This document shows, one piece after another, positions 35,654-48,051 of a DNA stretch of 64,000 bases; position 1 is the stretch's first letter; every line of letters begins with the position of its first letter. Made by a program: the position numbers and the translations under genes. The stretch is from positions 2,542,001 to 2,606,000 of the forward strand of contig JADQAV010000002.1 in the NCBI GenBank assembly GCA_019775845.1, written 5' to 3'. The notes under the pieces were generated by a model that worked only from the letters and a program-made list of their open reading frames with translations, had not been told where the DNA came from and did not search any database. Origin of the DNA: Myrmaecium sp. VS I D KN 1. Taxonomy: Eukaryota > Ascomycota > Dothideomycetes > Valsariales > Valsariaceae.

Positions 35654-37108
35654 AGTACATCAGTGCGGCGGAGTTCACAATTCCGCTGCGCTGGTAATGA
35701 TGTCTATCTCACCCTCTCTGTCTATCCGACAGCAACCGTCCAACACAGACTGCATCTTGGAAAGTGAGACGGCGGATGAGGGAGCAGCAACGACTCGGCA
35801 GAAGGATCTATGCCTCACTTTTGATCGTTGCCCAACCGCAAACCGTTCCGCCGCATGCGGTGCTCGGCTCAGCTCCAATTCATTCGAGCTCAACTAAGAT
35901 CACGAGAGGTGATGTTGACCATCGGATCTTCCGCAAAAGGAAGGCAACCTGGTTTGGTCGGGTCACTGGCTGCCGTGCATATTCGAGTGGCGACTAGGTG
36001 TTCTTGTCGTCTCTGAGATCTGGAGCGTGGGGCCATTCGATAACGGTGGCCACGAGCTACTTGTACCTGCCTTACGCTGGTCTGCATTGCGACCCGTTGA
36101 GAGGGTTTTTCTCTGTCTTTTTCTTTTTCTTCTCCTCTTTTCTTACTCTGGTTGATTGTTTGCTTGTCCTTCTCCTTCCTTTGGCTGATGTGTCGATGTT
36201 ACACCGCTTTTTCCGAGGAGTAGGTACCTACCGTCTGATGGAAGAGAACGCCGGTTGTCAGCCTTGTAGGGTGGGGAGAGATTGATAAAAAGGTACATCG
36301 AGTATGTAACTACCGGGATTTAGGACGATGCGGGTGGTGTTTACATACTATCGTTATTCATCTATCTCCTGTACTTGTTCATTACTTGGTCCCAAGACGT
36401 GAAATGGGATCATCGGAGGGAGGGTGGGTGAGCGAGATCGGGGATCGGGGGGAAATGGGCTGGGGATGAGCGCGGTGGATTGCTGGAGTGCTGGGTTGGT
36501 GTGGATATCGATTAGCTGGGGGAGGGATAGCTGGGTGTGATGAGTTGGCCGCGAATGGCGAGCTGCCAGATCAGTTGTGGGTGGTGTCGCGCGGGCGGGT
36601 GGGCGGTCCCGCCATGTGCTGGTCGTGCATCTTCCTCCTGCCTCCTGCTCCTGTCTGTCTTCCTTCCCCCCCCCCCGAGAACCGGCCTGCAGTGCACCCA
36701 CCTATCCGTACTCGGCCACCCTGCAATGAGCCAATCCCGCCCATCCACCCCGTGCCAGGCTGCCGTTGGCCTGACCACCATCCAGTTGTACCCGACAAGC
36801 GACAGCTGCAGCAGCACCTTGCAGGCCATTTGCAGGCCATTTCCCATTTGCAGGCTATTGCATTGCAGCACCCGCAAGCGCCCTCATCAACCAACCTCAG
36901 CACCTCTCCTCCACCACCATTCCCTCCTCTTCCTCCTTCTCCTCCTTCTTCTCCTCCTCCACTTCACTTCTGCATTTCCTCTCTCCTCTCCCTCTCCTCC
37001 TGCTTTTTCCTTTCTGTCTCCCTCTTCTTCTCCTCCCTTCACATCTTCCCTATTCCATCCTGCTGCTCGCCCTTCGCCCTCCAGCCTGGCCATGTGCAGT
37101 CAGCCACC
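35654..37108. other. Intergenic region with pyrimidine-rich leader
   Basis: No supported gene. From about 36895 to 37060 the plus strand is strongly CT-rich, as in many fungal 5' leaders, just before the ATG at 37109. The start of the next gene has the context CACCATGG. Confidence 0.4.
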
Positions 37109-39273
37109 ATGGCCGACGATTTTCTAGTAAGTCCCTCCTGTTTTCTTACTCACTCACCGTCTCCCCATTCGTCGCTTGCCGTCCTCCAAATAAATCCCCT
37201 TGCGTGCCCTGCGCCGCCCTCGACCTTCCTCCATTCACTCTCTCCTGCACCGCCACGGCGCGACCGACGAGGCTGACCCGCACCACTTCTCACCCTCACC
37301 AGGAACTCGGCCTTGAAGGCCTCAACATGGTCACCGAAAAATATCACGACACGCTCTACGACCGCATGCCGCCCGTTCACCTCCCCCGTCCACGCTGGCC
37401 AGTCAAACGGCACGACAGCGACAGTTACCGCCGACAGCGTGGTCCGTCCGAGACACCCAGAGACACCCCTCCGCCCCGTGACGGCCACTCGGACGATCGC
37501 CGGTCACGCCCCTCCTACCCGGACGACGACGTCCGCCACGACAACAACAACGACGACTACTACGATGCCCGTGGAAAGGAACGTCCGGTGCGTTACTACG
37601 ACGGCAAGCCGCGCTCCTTCGATCACGTGTACTACCACGACCGGCCGCGGTCCAAGTACGACGAAGGCAAGCGGAGTGCGAGATCGGAGTACGGCGACCG
37701 CGACCCCAGCGGCTTCAAATATGTCCCCGCCGCCGCTCAAACGCCGTACAGTCGGCAGACGGTACGTCCTACCAACTGAATGCATAAAATGTTTCACTTC
37801 TGATCTGTCGCCGCATAGTCCCCACCGCCGCACCGCTCCTCCTACACCGTCCCTCGCGGACGCGCTTCCACCACTAGTCGCACCGTTGTGCCGTTCGTGC
37901 CGCCTTATCTAACCGCCGACACGCCCCCACCACCGGCCCCGGTCCCCCCACTCGCCGTCAGCTACCCGGAGGACTCCCTCGTCACCGCCCGTCGCCGATC
38001 GCGCTCGCGCTCTCGCAGCCGAAGCCGCGAGGACCGCGCTCTCACCCGGCACCCCTACGACCGCACCCGAACCGTCGACTTCCGACCCCGCCGACCCGTC
38101 TCGCCTCCCCGTTCGTGCAGCTCGAGCGCCCGGAGCGGCAGCACCCCGCCGTCGCCGCGGGACATGCGCGCCCGACGCCATCACCCGTCCATCTACAACA
38201 TCCCGCCGCCGCCCCTGCCGCTGCCGGCTCGGCGGAGCCCCCACGCGGACGTGGACTTCGAGTGGGACGGCCGCCCCCAGCACTTCCGCAGCCAGTCGGA
38301 CGCGACGCGGGACTACCACAACCACCACGTCTACAGCGGCTCGCCCATCCGACGCCCGTCCTCGCGCTCGCGGGGGGAGCTGGACCGCCGCGGCAGCCAA
38401 CACCACAGCCGCAGTCTCGGCCACAGCCACAGCCTCGGCCACAGCCACCATCACGACCGCGCGGCGCTCGGCGTGGCGTCGCCGGTCGTGGGCGCGCTGG
38501 CGGGCGGCCTGGTCGGCAGCGAGCTCAGCCACGGGGACACGTGGAAGACGCTCGGGGGCGCGGTCATCGGCGCGCTCGGCGGCCGGGTGGTGGAGAAGAA
38601 GGTGGTGGGGAAGTCGAAGAAGGAGCGCAGTCGGAGTCGGGATCACGATCGCGATCGCGATCGGGAGTGGGAAGATGACGAGGTGATCGAGGTCGAGGAG
38701 ATGGACACCGAGGAGGAGAACGATCGGGATCGGGAGCGGTGGGCGGGCCGCGAGGGATGTCGACGCCGACGTCAGCAGCAGCAGGGGATGCGCCGCGGCG
38801 GTCCCGACGACGAAGACGAGTGGGAAGAATGGGAGGCGTACGTCGAGCGACGGCGGCGAGAGGAGCGCGAACGCGACGCCCAGGCCGAGCGCGACGGGTT
38901 CGTCTGGCAGCCCGGCGCCGGGCCGGGCGAGCGGGGGGAGGACGCCGCGACCACCGGGGCCACCGCCGGCCCCACCGCCGCCATCGAGTGGGAGAAGGTC
39001 AAGGAGCGCGTGTTCCGGTGGGATGACGGGCTGAGCTCCCGCCTCAGCGGCAACGGGGGCGGCACGACGAGTGGGACGGGGACGGGGACGGGTACGGGAA
39101 CGGGTACCGGCACCGGAACGGGCACGGGGAATAGTGGTAGTCCGGTGGCGCCGTTGGAGGCGCGTGGTGAAGGGCGACGGTGGCGTCATGCGGCGGATGA
39201 GTGGGAGCGGGAGCGCGAGCGTGAGCGCGAGCGGGCGCGGTTGCGGGAGAGGGATGCGAGGAGGAGTTACTGA
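37109..39273 (+). CDS. Arg/Asp-rich disordered protein with glycine-zipper segment
   Basis: Exons are 37109-37126 (only six codons), 37303-37761 and 37819-39273, all in phase 0, giving 643 aa. I do not recognise a named family. Most of the chain is low-complexity: Asp/Arg/Tyr-rich (residues 30-155), RS-like (SRSRSRSRSRE), a His-rich block (LGHSHSLGHSHHHD) and long Arg/Glu stretches. One ordered-looking segment, roughly residues 340-385, alternates small residues (GALAGGLVGSEL, then GGAVIGALGG), the pattern of a glycine zipper that can pair membrane or amphipathic helices. A Gly-Thr repeat, (GT)n, follows near residue 570, coded by a GGGAC-type tandem repeat at about 39074-39129. The tail is Arg/Glu-rich. 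Similar disordered glycine-zipper proteins are common in Pezizomycotina; the function is unknown. Confidence 0.75.
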
Positions 39274-40257
39274 AGTTCTATCCGTCTGTTGAGCAAGCGA
39301 CAACCCTATGATAGCTCGATCAACCGGTGAACGGATGGGATAAGAGCAGGGACGGACGAACGGTGTGGCATGAACGCCACTGAAGAGCCGCAGATTTCCG
39401 TCGTGCCTTCCTGTTCTGGTATTCCCGATTACCTACCTGACGAGCAGGAAGACGAGGACGAGGACGAAGCACCGGGCGAAGCCAACGGACGCGCGTCACA
39501 CTTGAACCAAGCCTCCATGACGAGAGGGCGAGAGAAAGGGAGAAACATGAGGCGGGGAAAAACATCCTCGTCCATTTTCTTCCACTTTTCTGGATTTTCA
39601 CATGACTCTTCTTTTTTTGTTTTGTTTGCTCTGAGGGGTGGAGGTCTGCACAATCTCTGGCATCTGGCGTTCTCATTTTTTGCTTTTGTTTGTTTGTTTG
39701 TTTGTTTTTTCCTTTTTTTTTTCACTATTTCGGTTCGGTTTGGTTCGTTTAGGTCGTGCGATAGGACTTGGACTTGGATGGGCTTTATGGATTGGATGAG
39801 TTGGGCTTTCGGGTGGGATGGGAAGGTAGATCGAATCGAATGAGAAAAGACTGAGGGGGGAAGCGTCACGATAGCAAGCAAGCCCCCAAGATCATGATGC
39901 AAAGCTCGAGTTCGCTCTCTTCTTTCTGTCCCGTGACAGAATCCAGCTTGGTTCTTTTTTCTTCTTTTTCGTGAGAAGTCGGCTTGATTCTTCTTATTTT
40001 TTTCTCGTGATCGTCGTTTGCCTTGCTAGAATACGTTATGGGGTGGAAAGTGATTTACTCGGAATGTAGACAACAAGAAACGCGGAGTGCGTGAGAGGGG
40101 CCAGTCCGTCCGCTTCTCCTTCCTCCATCCCAACGGACGGGAAGTTTATCAACCATCCAGCCACCCATCCCGCCATGCCTCCATGACCATACCATACCAT
40201 CCCTTCTCTCGCAAGACAAACCCCCTCCACCGATCCCCCACCCCATCCCACTCACGT
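39274..40257. other. Convergent intergenic region
   Basis: 3' flanks of the Arg-rich gene (plus) and the NDUFAF3 gene (minus). No gene seen. T-rich runs, including TTTG repeats at about 39686-39705, are present. Confidence 0.4.
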
Positions 40258-41355
40258 TCACGACAACGAACCACCCTCCTTCCACCCCACCGGCACGAGC
40301 GCAGCAGCCACCTGCTGGACCCCACGCTCGGTGGCAAGGAGATTATACTGCGCCGCCGCGTTGCGGGAATCCTGCACGTCGACGCGGAGACCCAGCGCAT
40401 GAAGCCGATCGCGCGTCGCCGGCGAGAGCGGCGCGATCTGGGCGCCCGTTCCGATGATGAGGAGATCTGCGAGGAAGAGGGTGGTTAGGACGAATGCCGA
40501 ACCGAAAAGAGAAAAGGAAGGAAAGGAAGGAAAGGAAAGGAAAGGAAAGGAAGGAAAGGAAAGGAAAGGAAGGAAAGGAAAGGAAAGGAAAGGGAGCTAC
40601 CCACCCGGCTTCGGCCACACCAACTCCAACACGCCCCAAACCCGAGGATCAGGATCGAACTGGCCGCGTGCATTCAACAACCGACCCTTCTCCAACCTCA
40701 CCTTCTCCTCCTCCTCCTTCCCCCCCTCCCCTTCCCCCCTCACCCACGGCCGCCACCGAAACGCCTCCCCGCCCACGAGCAAGACCCCGCACCGACTCAC
40801 ACGCACTCCGCTGTCGAGCGCGAAGCCGTCCGCGGTCGTGGCGTCGATGCCCGTCGTCGGCGCCGGCGCGCCGCCCAGCACGTCCAGCGCGCTGAAGTCG
40901 GTTTGCGTGGGTTCGCTGCTCGGGGGTCCGCGGTCGCGCGTCCGCGATGCGGCGGCGGCGGCGGCGGTGTGTGAGTTTGGGGAGTGGGTTGGGGAGTGGG
41001 TTGGGCTGGTGGTGGTGGTGGAGGAGAAGGGGGAGGAGGAAGAGGGCGAGGACGAGGAGGATGTTGGTTGTTGGTGTTGTTGGTGTGGAAGACGGGCTCC
41101 GGTTTTTGTGGGGTTTGCGGCGGCGGCGGCGGCGGCAGCGGGGGAGATGCGTGTGGCGCGGGAGGTGTGGATGGACTGGCGGCGCGAGGAGCTTAGGTAA
41201 GGGTTGTGGTGGTAGTGATAATAGCGGTAGGCGAGAGGGCGAATGCTGGATGAGGTCGTGGAGACAGCGGCGGTGGTGATGATCGTCGACGTTGTCGTGG
41301 GAAGAGAGACGCGGGATAGGCGTCGAGTGACCGAGGGATGGAGGATGGAGCTCAT
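40258..41355 (-). CDS. Mitochondrial complex I assembly factor NDUFAF3 (DUF498/Mth938-like)
   Basis: Exons on the minus strand are 41355-40605 and 40466-40258, joining across a phase-1 codon to 319 aa. The N-terminal 70 residues are rich in Ser, Arg and Thr with almost no acids, and include RRQSIHTSR, a typical mitochondrial presequence. A poly-Ala and Ser/Thr/Pro-rich spacer follows. The conserved domain begins near residue 155 (FSALDVLGG), has TADGFALDSGVRV and VLLVGGEAFRWRPW, and crosses the intron into PKPDLLIIGTGAQIAPLS and ALGLRVDVQDSRNAAAQYNLL, which are diagnostic for this family. In animals NDUFAF3 works with NDUFAF4 in early complex I assembly; the same is expected here. The protein is longer than the usual 180-200 residues because of the low-complexity spacer. 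The donor GTGGGT is slightly weak but gives the expected PKP-DLLIIG join. Confidence 0.93.
40499..40595. repeat. Homopurine tract (GGAAA/GGAAAGGAA)n inside the NDUFAF3 intron
   Basis: About 90 bases built from AAAGG and AAGG units, almost purely purine on the plus strand. It lies within the intron 40467-40604. In the transcript it is a long CU-only stretch between donor and acceptor. Confidence 0.9.
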
Positions 41356-41872
41356 GTTTGCGAGAGGCTACCGTGCGGATAGACGATGCTGGTGGGAGTG
41401 GTAGTTGTCTAGGATGCAAATGAGGAGGTGGTGAACGTGGAGAAGGATGACGCTGGCTACGCCAACGAGGTACTTGAGGTGGTTGGGACATGGCGGCTGA
41501 ACCTCGGTGGTTACCAGCAGTAAGGCTGAGCTTTCTCGTCCCTCCCGGACGCATCTCACTCACTCAGATCAGATGAACCGCAATTGCATTTATAGATCTT
41601 GCTTTGAATTAAAAAAAAAAAAAAAGTGGTATCATAGCGCTCTCGCGTGAGCTCAGCGGAACAGCCCTCAAGACCTCTGCTCCTCCTCGTCCCTCCCTGT
41701 CTCTTCGTTTTATACACTAAAAAAAAACGAAATAAAATCAGCGACGCCTATTGGACTCGCAGTATCAAGCATTCCCGGAGTGCAAAACGACGACAAAGAA
41801 ACTCCTAGCTAACCCGAAAATAAACACATTAAATATTACCAAACAGCATGTCAGATCCGGCCGGCCTGCTGT
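41356..41872. other. Tandem intergenic region (minus strand)
   Basis: Separates the start of the NDUFAF3 gene from the stop of the glycosyltransferase gene. No gene seen; short A runs are present at 41610-41625 and 41719-41728. Confidence 0.4.
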
Positions 41873-44800
41873 TTAAACCATACTCTTCGCGCTGCTAGCC
41901 TTCCGATCGCTTCCCTTTCGGCGGCTCCACAACGATCCGACCCCACCGCCGGGCATCAGATGCTTCAGCTCAAAGGACGATTGAGGGGTGATCGATGGCT
42001 CGTTCTCGCTCATGGGCGAGGCAACGACGCTCCGACTCCCATCCGAGGAACTGGTAGAGCGGTTGCCTGCGCTGTTTTTCCGGCTGTTATTAGCACTGCC
42101 ACCTCTCCCGCTGATACTGAAGCGCGTGGTCAGGTCGACGCTCCCGACGCGGCTCCCTCTGCCTATTCCGGTCGTGGAGCTCCCGCTGATGCTCCCTCTG
42201 AAGCTCTCGACGTCTGGGAGTACCCCCAGACCGTTTCGATTGCCCGCCGGCCTGCTGCCGAACCCGACGAAGCCTGCAAAGGGATCGGAACGCTCAGCGC
42301 TCGGAGTGATGAGGCCCACCTCGTGGCGCTTTTCCCGACTACTCTGCTCGTTGATAGGTTCCATCGGAGCCGGATCGCCCGTGCCCGAATTCATGCTCAG
42401 CGTACCTATCGACAAGCGCGGTTCGTTGGAGGTGTCGGACGTGGCCATCGTAGCATCAGGACTGCTGAAGACATTGTTGTGTACCTGACTCGAAGCGCTC
42501 GAATTCCGGCTGGGGGTGACCGGCGGAGCCTGCGAGTTCAACGAGACATGGGAAGTGCGCGACGCCTGGCGGGTGCTGACACCAGAGTGGCTAGGCGGCA
42601 CCAGCACGGCGTCATCTGGTATAGATTCCAAGCGATGCATCCGCCCGCCGACGGAGACGGAACCTCGCGGGCGTGAAGGAAGGGGCACGGTAAGGTCGGG
42701 TTCCGTGATCGGGAGGAGTGTGCTCCGGCGACGCTTGTATGAGTTGCCACCGCCAGAGGCAGGATCGGAAGGAGATAACGAAGGACGCTGCTCGATGGCG
42801 GTGACAGTCATTCGGCGACCTCCAGTAATGGAGCCCGACAGCCGACCAGGAGGGGCGGGAGCATCCTCATGAAGCCGGAGCACGACCTCGACGGCCTTTT
42901 CATCCTCAATCACCTTCGGGTGACGGCGGGCGAAATAGCTCGCGTACTTCCAGATAGCCCAGTAGCAGCTAGTGACGTTGACGAAGGTGAGAATAATCTT
43001 GTAGGGCAAGTAGTATATCCACAGCACCTTCCAGCCAATGCGCTCGTTTTTCCTGCGGAGATGGATCTCGTTAAAGAGGATGACGTTAATGAGATACATG
43101 CCGCAAGTAGCTGCGAAAAGATATGCGCAGAAGGCCGGGCGAATGATAAAGGAGATCGGAAGGATGAAGGGAGTGGTGAGGTAGAGAAGCGTTTCATAGA
43201 TCTGGCGCGGATCAGTAGTCATTCATGTGAGCAATGATAGTGCAAGCCTACCTCCTGGAAAACGAACAGCTTGCAGCCAATCTCCCACCATCCGAGCTTC
43301 CAGCTGAACAGTATATAGGACAAGTTGTACCACATGCCGTTGACGAAGAAGAAATTCCAGCGCATGAATCGCTGTTTGAAAATCGTCATCTCGCCGAAGC
43401 CACCACGAGAGCCGCCGGAGGAGAAGAAAATGGCGTCTGGAGTCTCCGTCTCGACGAATACGCTGGTGCACATAGTGATACGCGATCCAAGTTGTCGCGC
43501 AACATGGCCGAAGAACCAGTCCTCGGACACGCTGAAGCCCGGATGTTCATGAAAGGTTTGTATAAGAAGTTCGCGGTCCCAGATGGAAATTGCACCGTGA
43601 GGAAATGTGGCCGAGCCGATCTTGCCAGCAAATGCGCGCTGCAAACCGGATAGCTTGTATTCAAGATCCTGTGCTTGTTGGCAGTATGTGCCCTTGGAAG
43701 ATTCGGGGCCCACGGACTGCGATCAATTAGTCAATTGTTCTCTAATAAGCGTAGCCATAACGTACCTTGATGGTGTAGCCGATACACTTTACTCTCCCTT
43801 TCAACCTGTCGCCGACCACGGGAAAGTTTGGGGGCAGTGCACAGTCATCATCGATCAGCAACACGTTCTTGAAGTCCTTCGCGGCGTACGCGCCGACAAA
43901 CTGAGCGACGATCTTCGAGCCGACTGGAGACCAGATGTGGTTCACACCGTAAGGGCGGCAGACTTCTTCAGTCTTGTCCAAGGGGGTAGGCGAGTTGCCG
44001 TTCGCGATAACGAAGATGTGAGAGGCGGGGAAGACCTTCAGTGCCGCTTCCAGGGTTTTTCCGATTAGCTGTTCTGACTTGTAGCAAGGAATAAGTAAAG
44101 CCGTATCAGCGACTCCAGGGTTGGCCTTAAGGTCGAAATCGGGTGGATGGTTCGGCATTGGCGGATAATCCTCGAACAACACCAGCAAGGGGGAGAATGC
44201 ATAACTAGAATGTCCATCAGTACTCTCCTACCTGTACAACGTAAGGGCACCTTACAATGCTGCAATTCCAATGGTGACCGCCCATCCGCCCGAGATGACG
44301 AACTTGTGACGGACCACCCAGTAACACCACCATACCGTTCCCTTCCAGAGTGGCCGTCCCACGAGCACGAAATAAACGATGCACAAAAGGATGAGGTAGA
44401 ATATGTACTCGAACAGATTCTGGGCCCAAGGCTGTCTCTGAATTTTTTTGCCTCTCACCTTGGCTTTCTCGTAGGTCTGATATATGGAAGCCTGCCGTAG
44501 CCGATCTCGAGCCAATACCGCAGCGTCTTGAATAGGCGTGGGGATGATGGCGTTCGCTACGGAGGCAAAAGTCGACCTTCGCCGGCCCTGGGGAGCGATG
44601 GAACCCATCCTGCTGTACTGCCGCGTCCCTCTCCTTATCGGCGGTACGGCCGACTCGCCAAATGTGTTTTCCACGTCATCCCGCCATCCGACGCGCGCAG
44701 GGGTGTTGCCCGTCTCCTTGCCCGTCTCCCCAAAGGTGAAGTTGCCGAAAAAGCTGTTCACATGTACAGCTCGAGCAGGAGGTTGTGGGCTGACGAGAAT

Positions 44801-45247
44801 ATCTGGTCCCTTGGTGATATCTTCGGGAACCTCGGATTCCGGAATGACTGCGAGATCTGGTCCTTGGGCGGCTGCGGTTTCGATGACCGGGACGGGGGGA
44901 GCGTCTGAATCCTCGATCACGGTGGATAGGGGTTGGCTAACACTCTGAGCTCGGAGTTTGCTTCGCAACGCACTGCTGCCTTGGCCGTATTGTGAATCCT
45001 GAGGCATATCCGGAACCGCGTCCAGCGCTTCCTCGTCCTCCTCTTCCTCGGTGACATCAGGTAAAGGCTGATCCTGCAGCATTTTCGGATGCCAGTCATC
45101 CTTGACCATAGCAGTGCGGAGGAGATTCGGTGGGATGGCAACATCGCCTACGACCACGGAGTTCGACCGTAGTTTGTACTGCGGAGGTGTGTATAGGTCA
45201 GCAGAGGCTCGCCGTTGGGCGACCTCCTGAGGAGAAGACGTCGGCAT
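41873..45247 (-). CDS. Membrane glycosyltransferase family 2 (processive, single catalytic domain)
   Basis: Exons on the minus strand are 45247-44256, 44204-43766, 43716-43252 and 43201-41873, joining cleanly to 1074 aa. Residues 1-270 are disordered. Two membrane segments follow (about 280-345, including FEYIFYLILLCIVYFVLVG). The GT2 core comes next with ALLIPCYKSE, the metal-binding LLIDDDC, a SVSEDWFFGH acceptor region and QRFMRW, the QxxRW motif of processive beta-glycosyltransferases such as chitin, cellulose and hyaluronan synthases. Further helices (LLYLTTPFILPISFI, then CGMYLINVILF) close the membrane part. A disordered Ser-rich tail of about 330 residues follows. The architecture resembles the fungal GT2 class needed for hyphal growth in Zymoseptoria and Fusarium, which is distinct from chitin synthases. 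The sugar donor and product are unknown. Confidence 0.9.
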
Positions 45248-46609
45248 GACGAGCGACTGTGAGGTCTATGTGGGGGGGAAGATTGGGGAAGGGAAAGATT
45301 GTGAAAGTAGAACGCAGGCATGACGGGGGATAAGAATGATGAAGGACCGGGAAAAGCAAATAGTCCATGATGGGGAAGCCCTGCCGGCTAGGTGAGCACT
45401 ATGACATTTGCTTGAAGAAACGGCGGGCCGGCGCCGTCTACAGCAGCCTTTGGCTGAAGGCAGGGGCGGACCATGGCTCGGATGCCAGATCGGAAGCAAT
45501 CAGAAAAGCGCCATAGGCGACGGGCCGACGCAAGACGTATAGGAGACCAGGTTCCAGAACAGGAGGAGAGGGTCCTGTGGGGGACCTAGCGTGGAATATG
45601 GGCGCCGCTAAAGGATGGGCGGAGGACGGGATCCAAACTGTGGCGTTTCCCCCAACCTTAATTCACTCCCTGCAGCAACGCCAGATTTGACAGACGCAGG
45701 AACCACGGCAGCTCCCATCCCCTCTGTTGTCAAACAGTGACGACTGGCAGCGGAACAGGAGGAATATGAACATAAGGGAACAATGATGATTTTTGATACT
45801 GTTGATTTTAATCCGAAATAGGCGAGATGGAGGAACGATCGTAACGAATGCTTAGCGTGTGATGGCCAGGAGAACTAGCTCTCATGATCGGCACTCCCTC
45901 CGGCTGGATCTGTTCAGGGAGAGAGTGCGGTTAAGCTTGTTTACGCAGAGTTGAAGGAGCTGACATAGACACCGTGGGATACGGATGGATTAACGGATCA
46001 AGGGCGGCTGTTTAATCATCCCAATCACCATGACATGCGAGCGCTGCTGTGTCTGAGGATGTCAGTCCGCGAGAGAAGCACTCCCGGACTGTGATTAGCG
46101 GTCGAAGGAGAGCGTGTGTGTGATGTACGTTGTATATGTATAGGATTGTCGTCATGGATGCCGGCGGGATGAAAGGAAGAGGCTGTGGCGATCGGCTGGC
46201 TGCCGAGGGTGTGGAGACTGATGCACCCACTGATGAACTAATGGAATGAAGTGGAGAAGGATGATGCCAAGCCATACGCACGATCGATCGAGCTGCATCC
46301 TGTGAGCCTCAGGCCAACATGGAGGAGATCTTATCGATGCCTGCCACTTTCACTGCCTGAGGCATTAGATATACTACACTCACATCCAGTCTGTCCCGTC
46401 CGATCCAGCATTATTGATTTCCATATCATCCGTAACATACCGACTTAACAGTCGTCATCCTTGATTCACCCTCTGCTCGGTAGTATTCGGTCTCGTCCCC
46501 GCAGCGGCCTGCCGTGCTACCTACCTTAGTTGCCGGTTAACATACTCCTACTACATACTCCGACTCGTACTGTACCTACTATCCATCGGTCCATACTGCC
46601 CGCCCAAAC
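45248..46609. other. Divergent intergenic region
   Basis: Upstream regions of the glycosyltransferase (minus) and the nicotinamidase (plus). I see no gene or strong motif array. Confidence 0.4.
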
Positions 46610-47528
46610 ATGGCTCCCTCACCCTTCAGGCCAGCCCTCCTGATCATCGACGTCCAGGAAGACTTCTGCCCGCCCGTAAGTCCGAACCGATCATTCCTTA
46701 ACCGCGACTCCATCCACCCCACCCCCCGCCTTTCCCCCTCACCCCTCACCTCTTACCCCACTTCCCACCCCACCCGAATCACCCACTCACCCACTCACCT
46801 ACCCCACCCCACCAATCCAGTCCGGCGCCCTCGCCGTGCCCCACGGGCGCGACATCGTCCCCGCCATCCGCACCCTGCTCTCCCTCCCCGGCTTCATCCT
46901 CCGCATCGCCACACAAGACTGGCATCCCGCCAACCACATCTCCTTCGCCGCCAACCACCCGGCACCCAACAACGTGCCCTTCCACAGCGAAATCGACATC
47001 CCGAACCCTAACGCCCCAAACGAGCTCAACCGCACCCGTCTCTGGCCCATCCACTGCGTCCAAAACACGCCCGGCGCGCAGCTCCTCCCCGAACTCGTCT
47101 CCCCCTCGGGACCACCCCACCCCAACCCCCATCCCCTCCCCCTGGACACCATCATCCGCAAAGGCACCGACCCGCGCCTCGAGATGTACTCCGCCTTCCG
47201 CGACCCCTACCCGACGCCCATCCACGACTCCGGTCTCGAGTCCCTCCTGCGCGCCGCCGCCGTCACCCATCTCTACCTCGTCGGCCTCGCCTTCGATTAC
47301 TGTGTCAAGTGGTCCGCCCAGCACGCGGCGCGGTCCGGCGCGTTCGAGGCTGTCTATGTCGTTGCGGATGGCACCCGCCCGGTTGATCCCGCGGCGTGGG
47401 ATGCCACGCGCGCTGAGCTGGAGGCGGATGGGGTGCGGGTTGTGGACCTGGATGGGGAGGAGGTGGGGTGGGTGAGGGAGTTGGGGGCCGGGGCGGATGC
47501 AAATGCGGGTCCAGAGAAGAAGGAGTGA
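46610..47528 (+). CDS. PNC1: Nicotinamidase (isochorismatase-fold), Pnc1-like
   Basis: Hydrolyses nicotinamide to nicotinate in the NAD salvage pathway, and so relieves nicotinamide inhibition of sirtuins. Exons are 46610-46675 and 46821-47528 (phase 0), giving 257 aa. The catalytic triad is visible: Asp14 in LLIIDVQEDFCPP, Lys in IIRKGTDP, and Cys in VGLAFDYCVKW. The metal site is in QDWHPANH (Asp and two His). The segment LWPIHCVQNTPGA is also typical. The length is slightly above yeast Pnc1 (216 aa) because of a Pro-rich loop and an acidic C-terminal tail. The intron falls directly after the first motif. It stands alone, with no NAD-related neighbour. Confidence 0.94.
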
Positions 47529-48051
47529 GGACAGCGGCAGGCTGTGGAAGAGGAGAGGGGGGTTTCATGCGGAGGGAGGCCCGGAGCTCACTCCGGGTCT
47601 TCGGTTCGGTTGAAACTCGCAGGACGTGGACAATAAGCCTGGGAGCAACGGATGGCAAGATTGGCATGGCTTGTGGCTTCAACAACGTTGGAAAAAACCA
47701 GCATCATCTTGATTCTATTGCCCTATCAAAGGGAACAACAGGAGCTATCGACAATCGATACAAATGGGAACGTCATCCAGTTCCTCTAATCCCACTACAG
47801 CCTAACCGCGGCCCTGCTCCCTTCGAGCAAAGTTCCCAACCCCCGATAGACCTCGGCTGATCATGCGCACCCGTTGAAAAGCTCCCTCCTCTGCTGAAGA
47901 CGTACATACACAAGGAAACACCCCGATGATGCGGAAAGAACACGACGAAAGAGATGCCAAAAGGGGGAATGCATAGAAAGAATGGAAACATCTCGTTCGG
48001 TCCCATGTTGTTATGCGTAGATCTGCAAGACACCTATAGAAAGCAAGCTCT
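47529..48051. other. Convergent intergenic region
   Basis: Contains the 3' ends of the nicotinamidase and ERD2-like genes. Nothing else seen. Confidence 0.4.

Noticed and set aside
37909-39303. 464-residue open frame on the minus strand
   Set aside because: It is antisense to the Arg/Asp-rich gene; the GC-rich repetitive coding strand leaves the opposite frame open. No family features.
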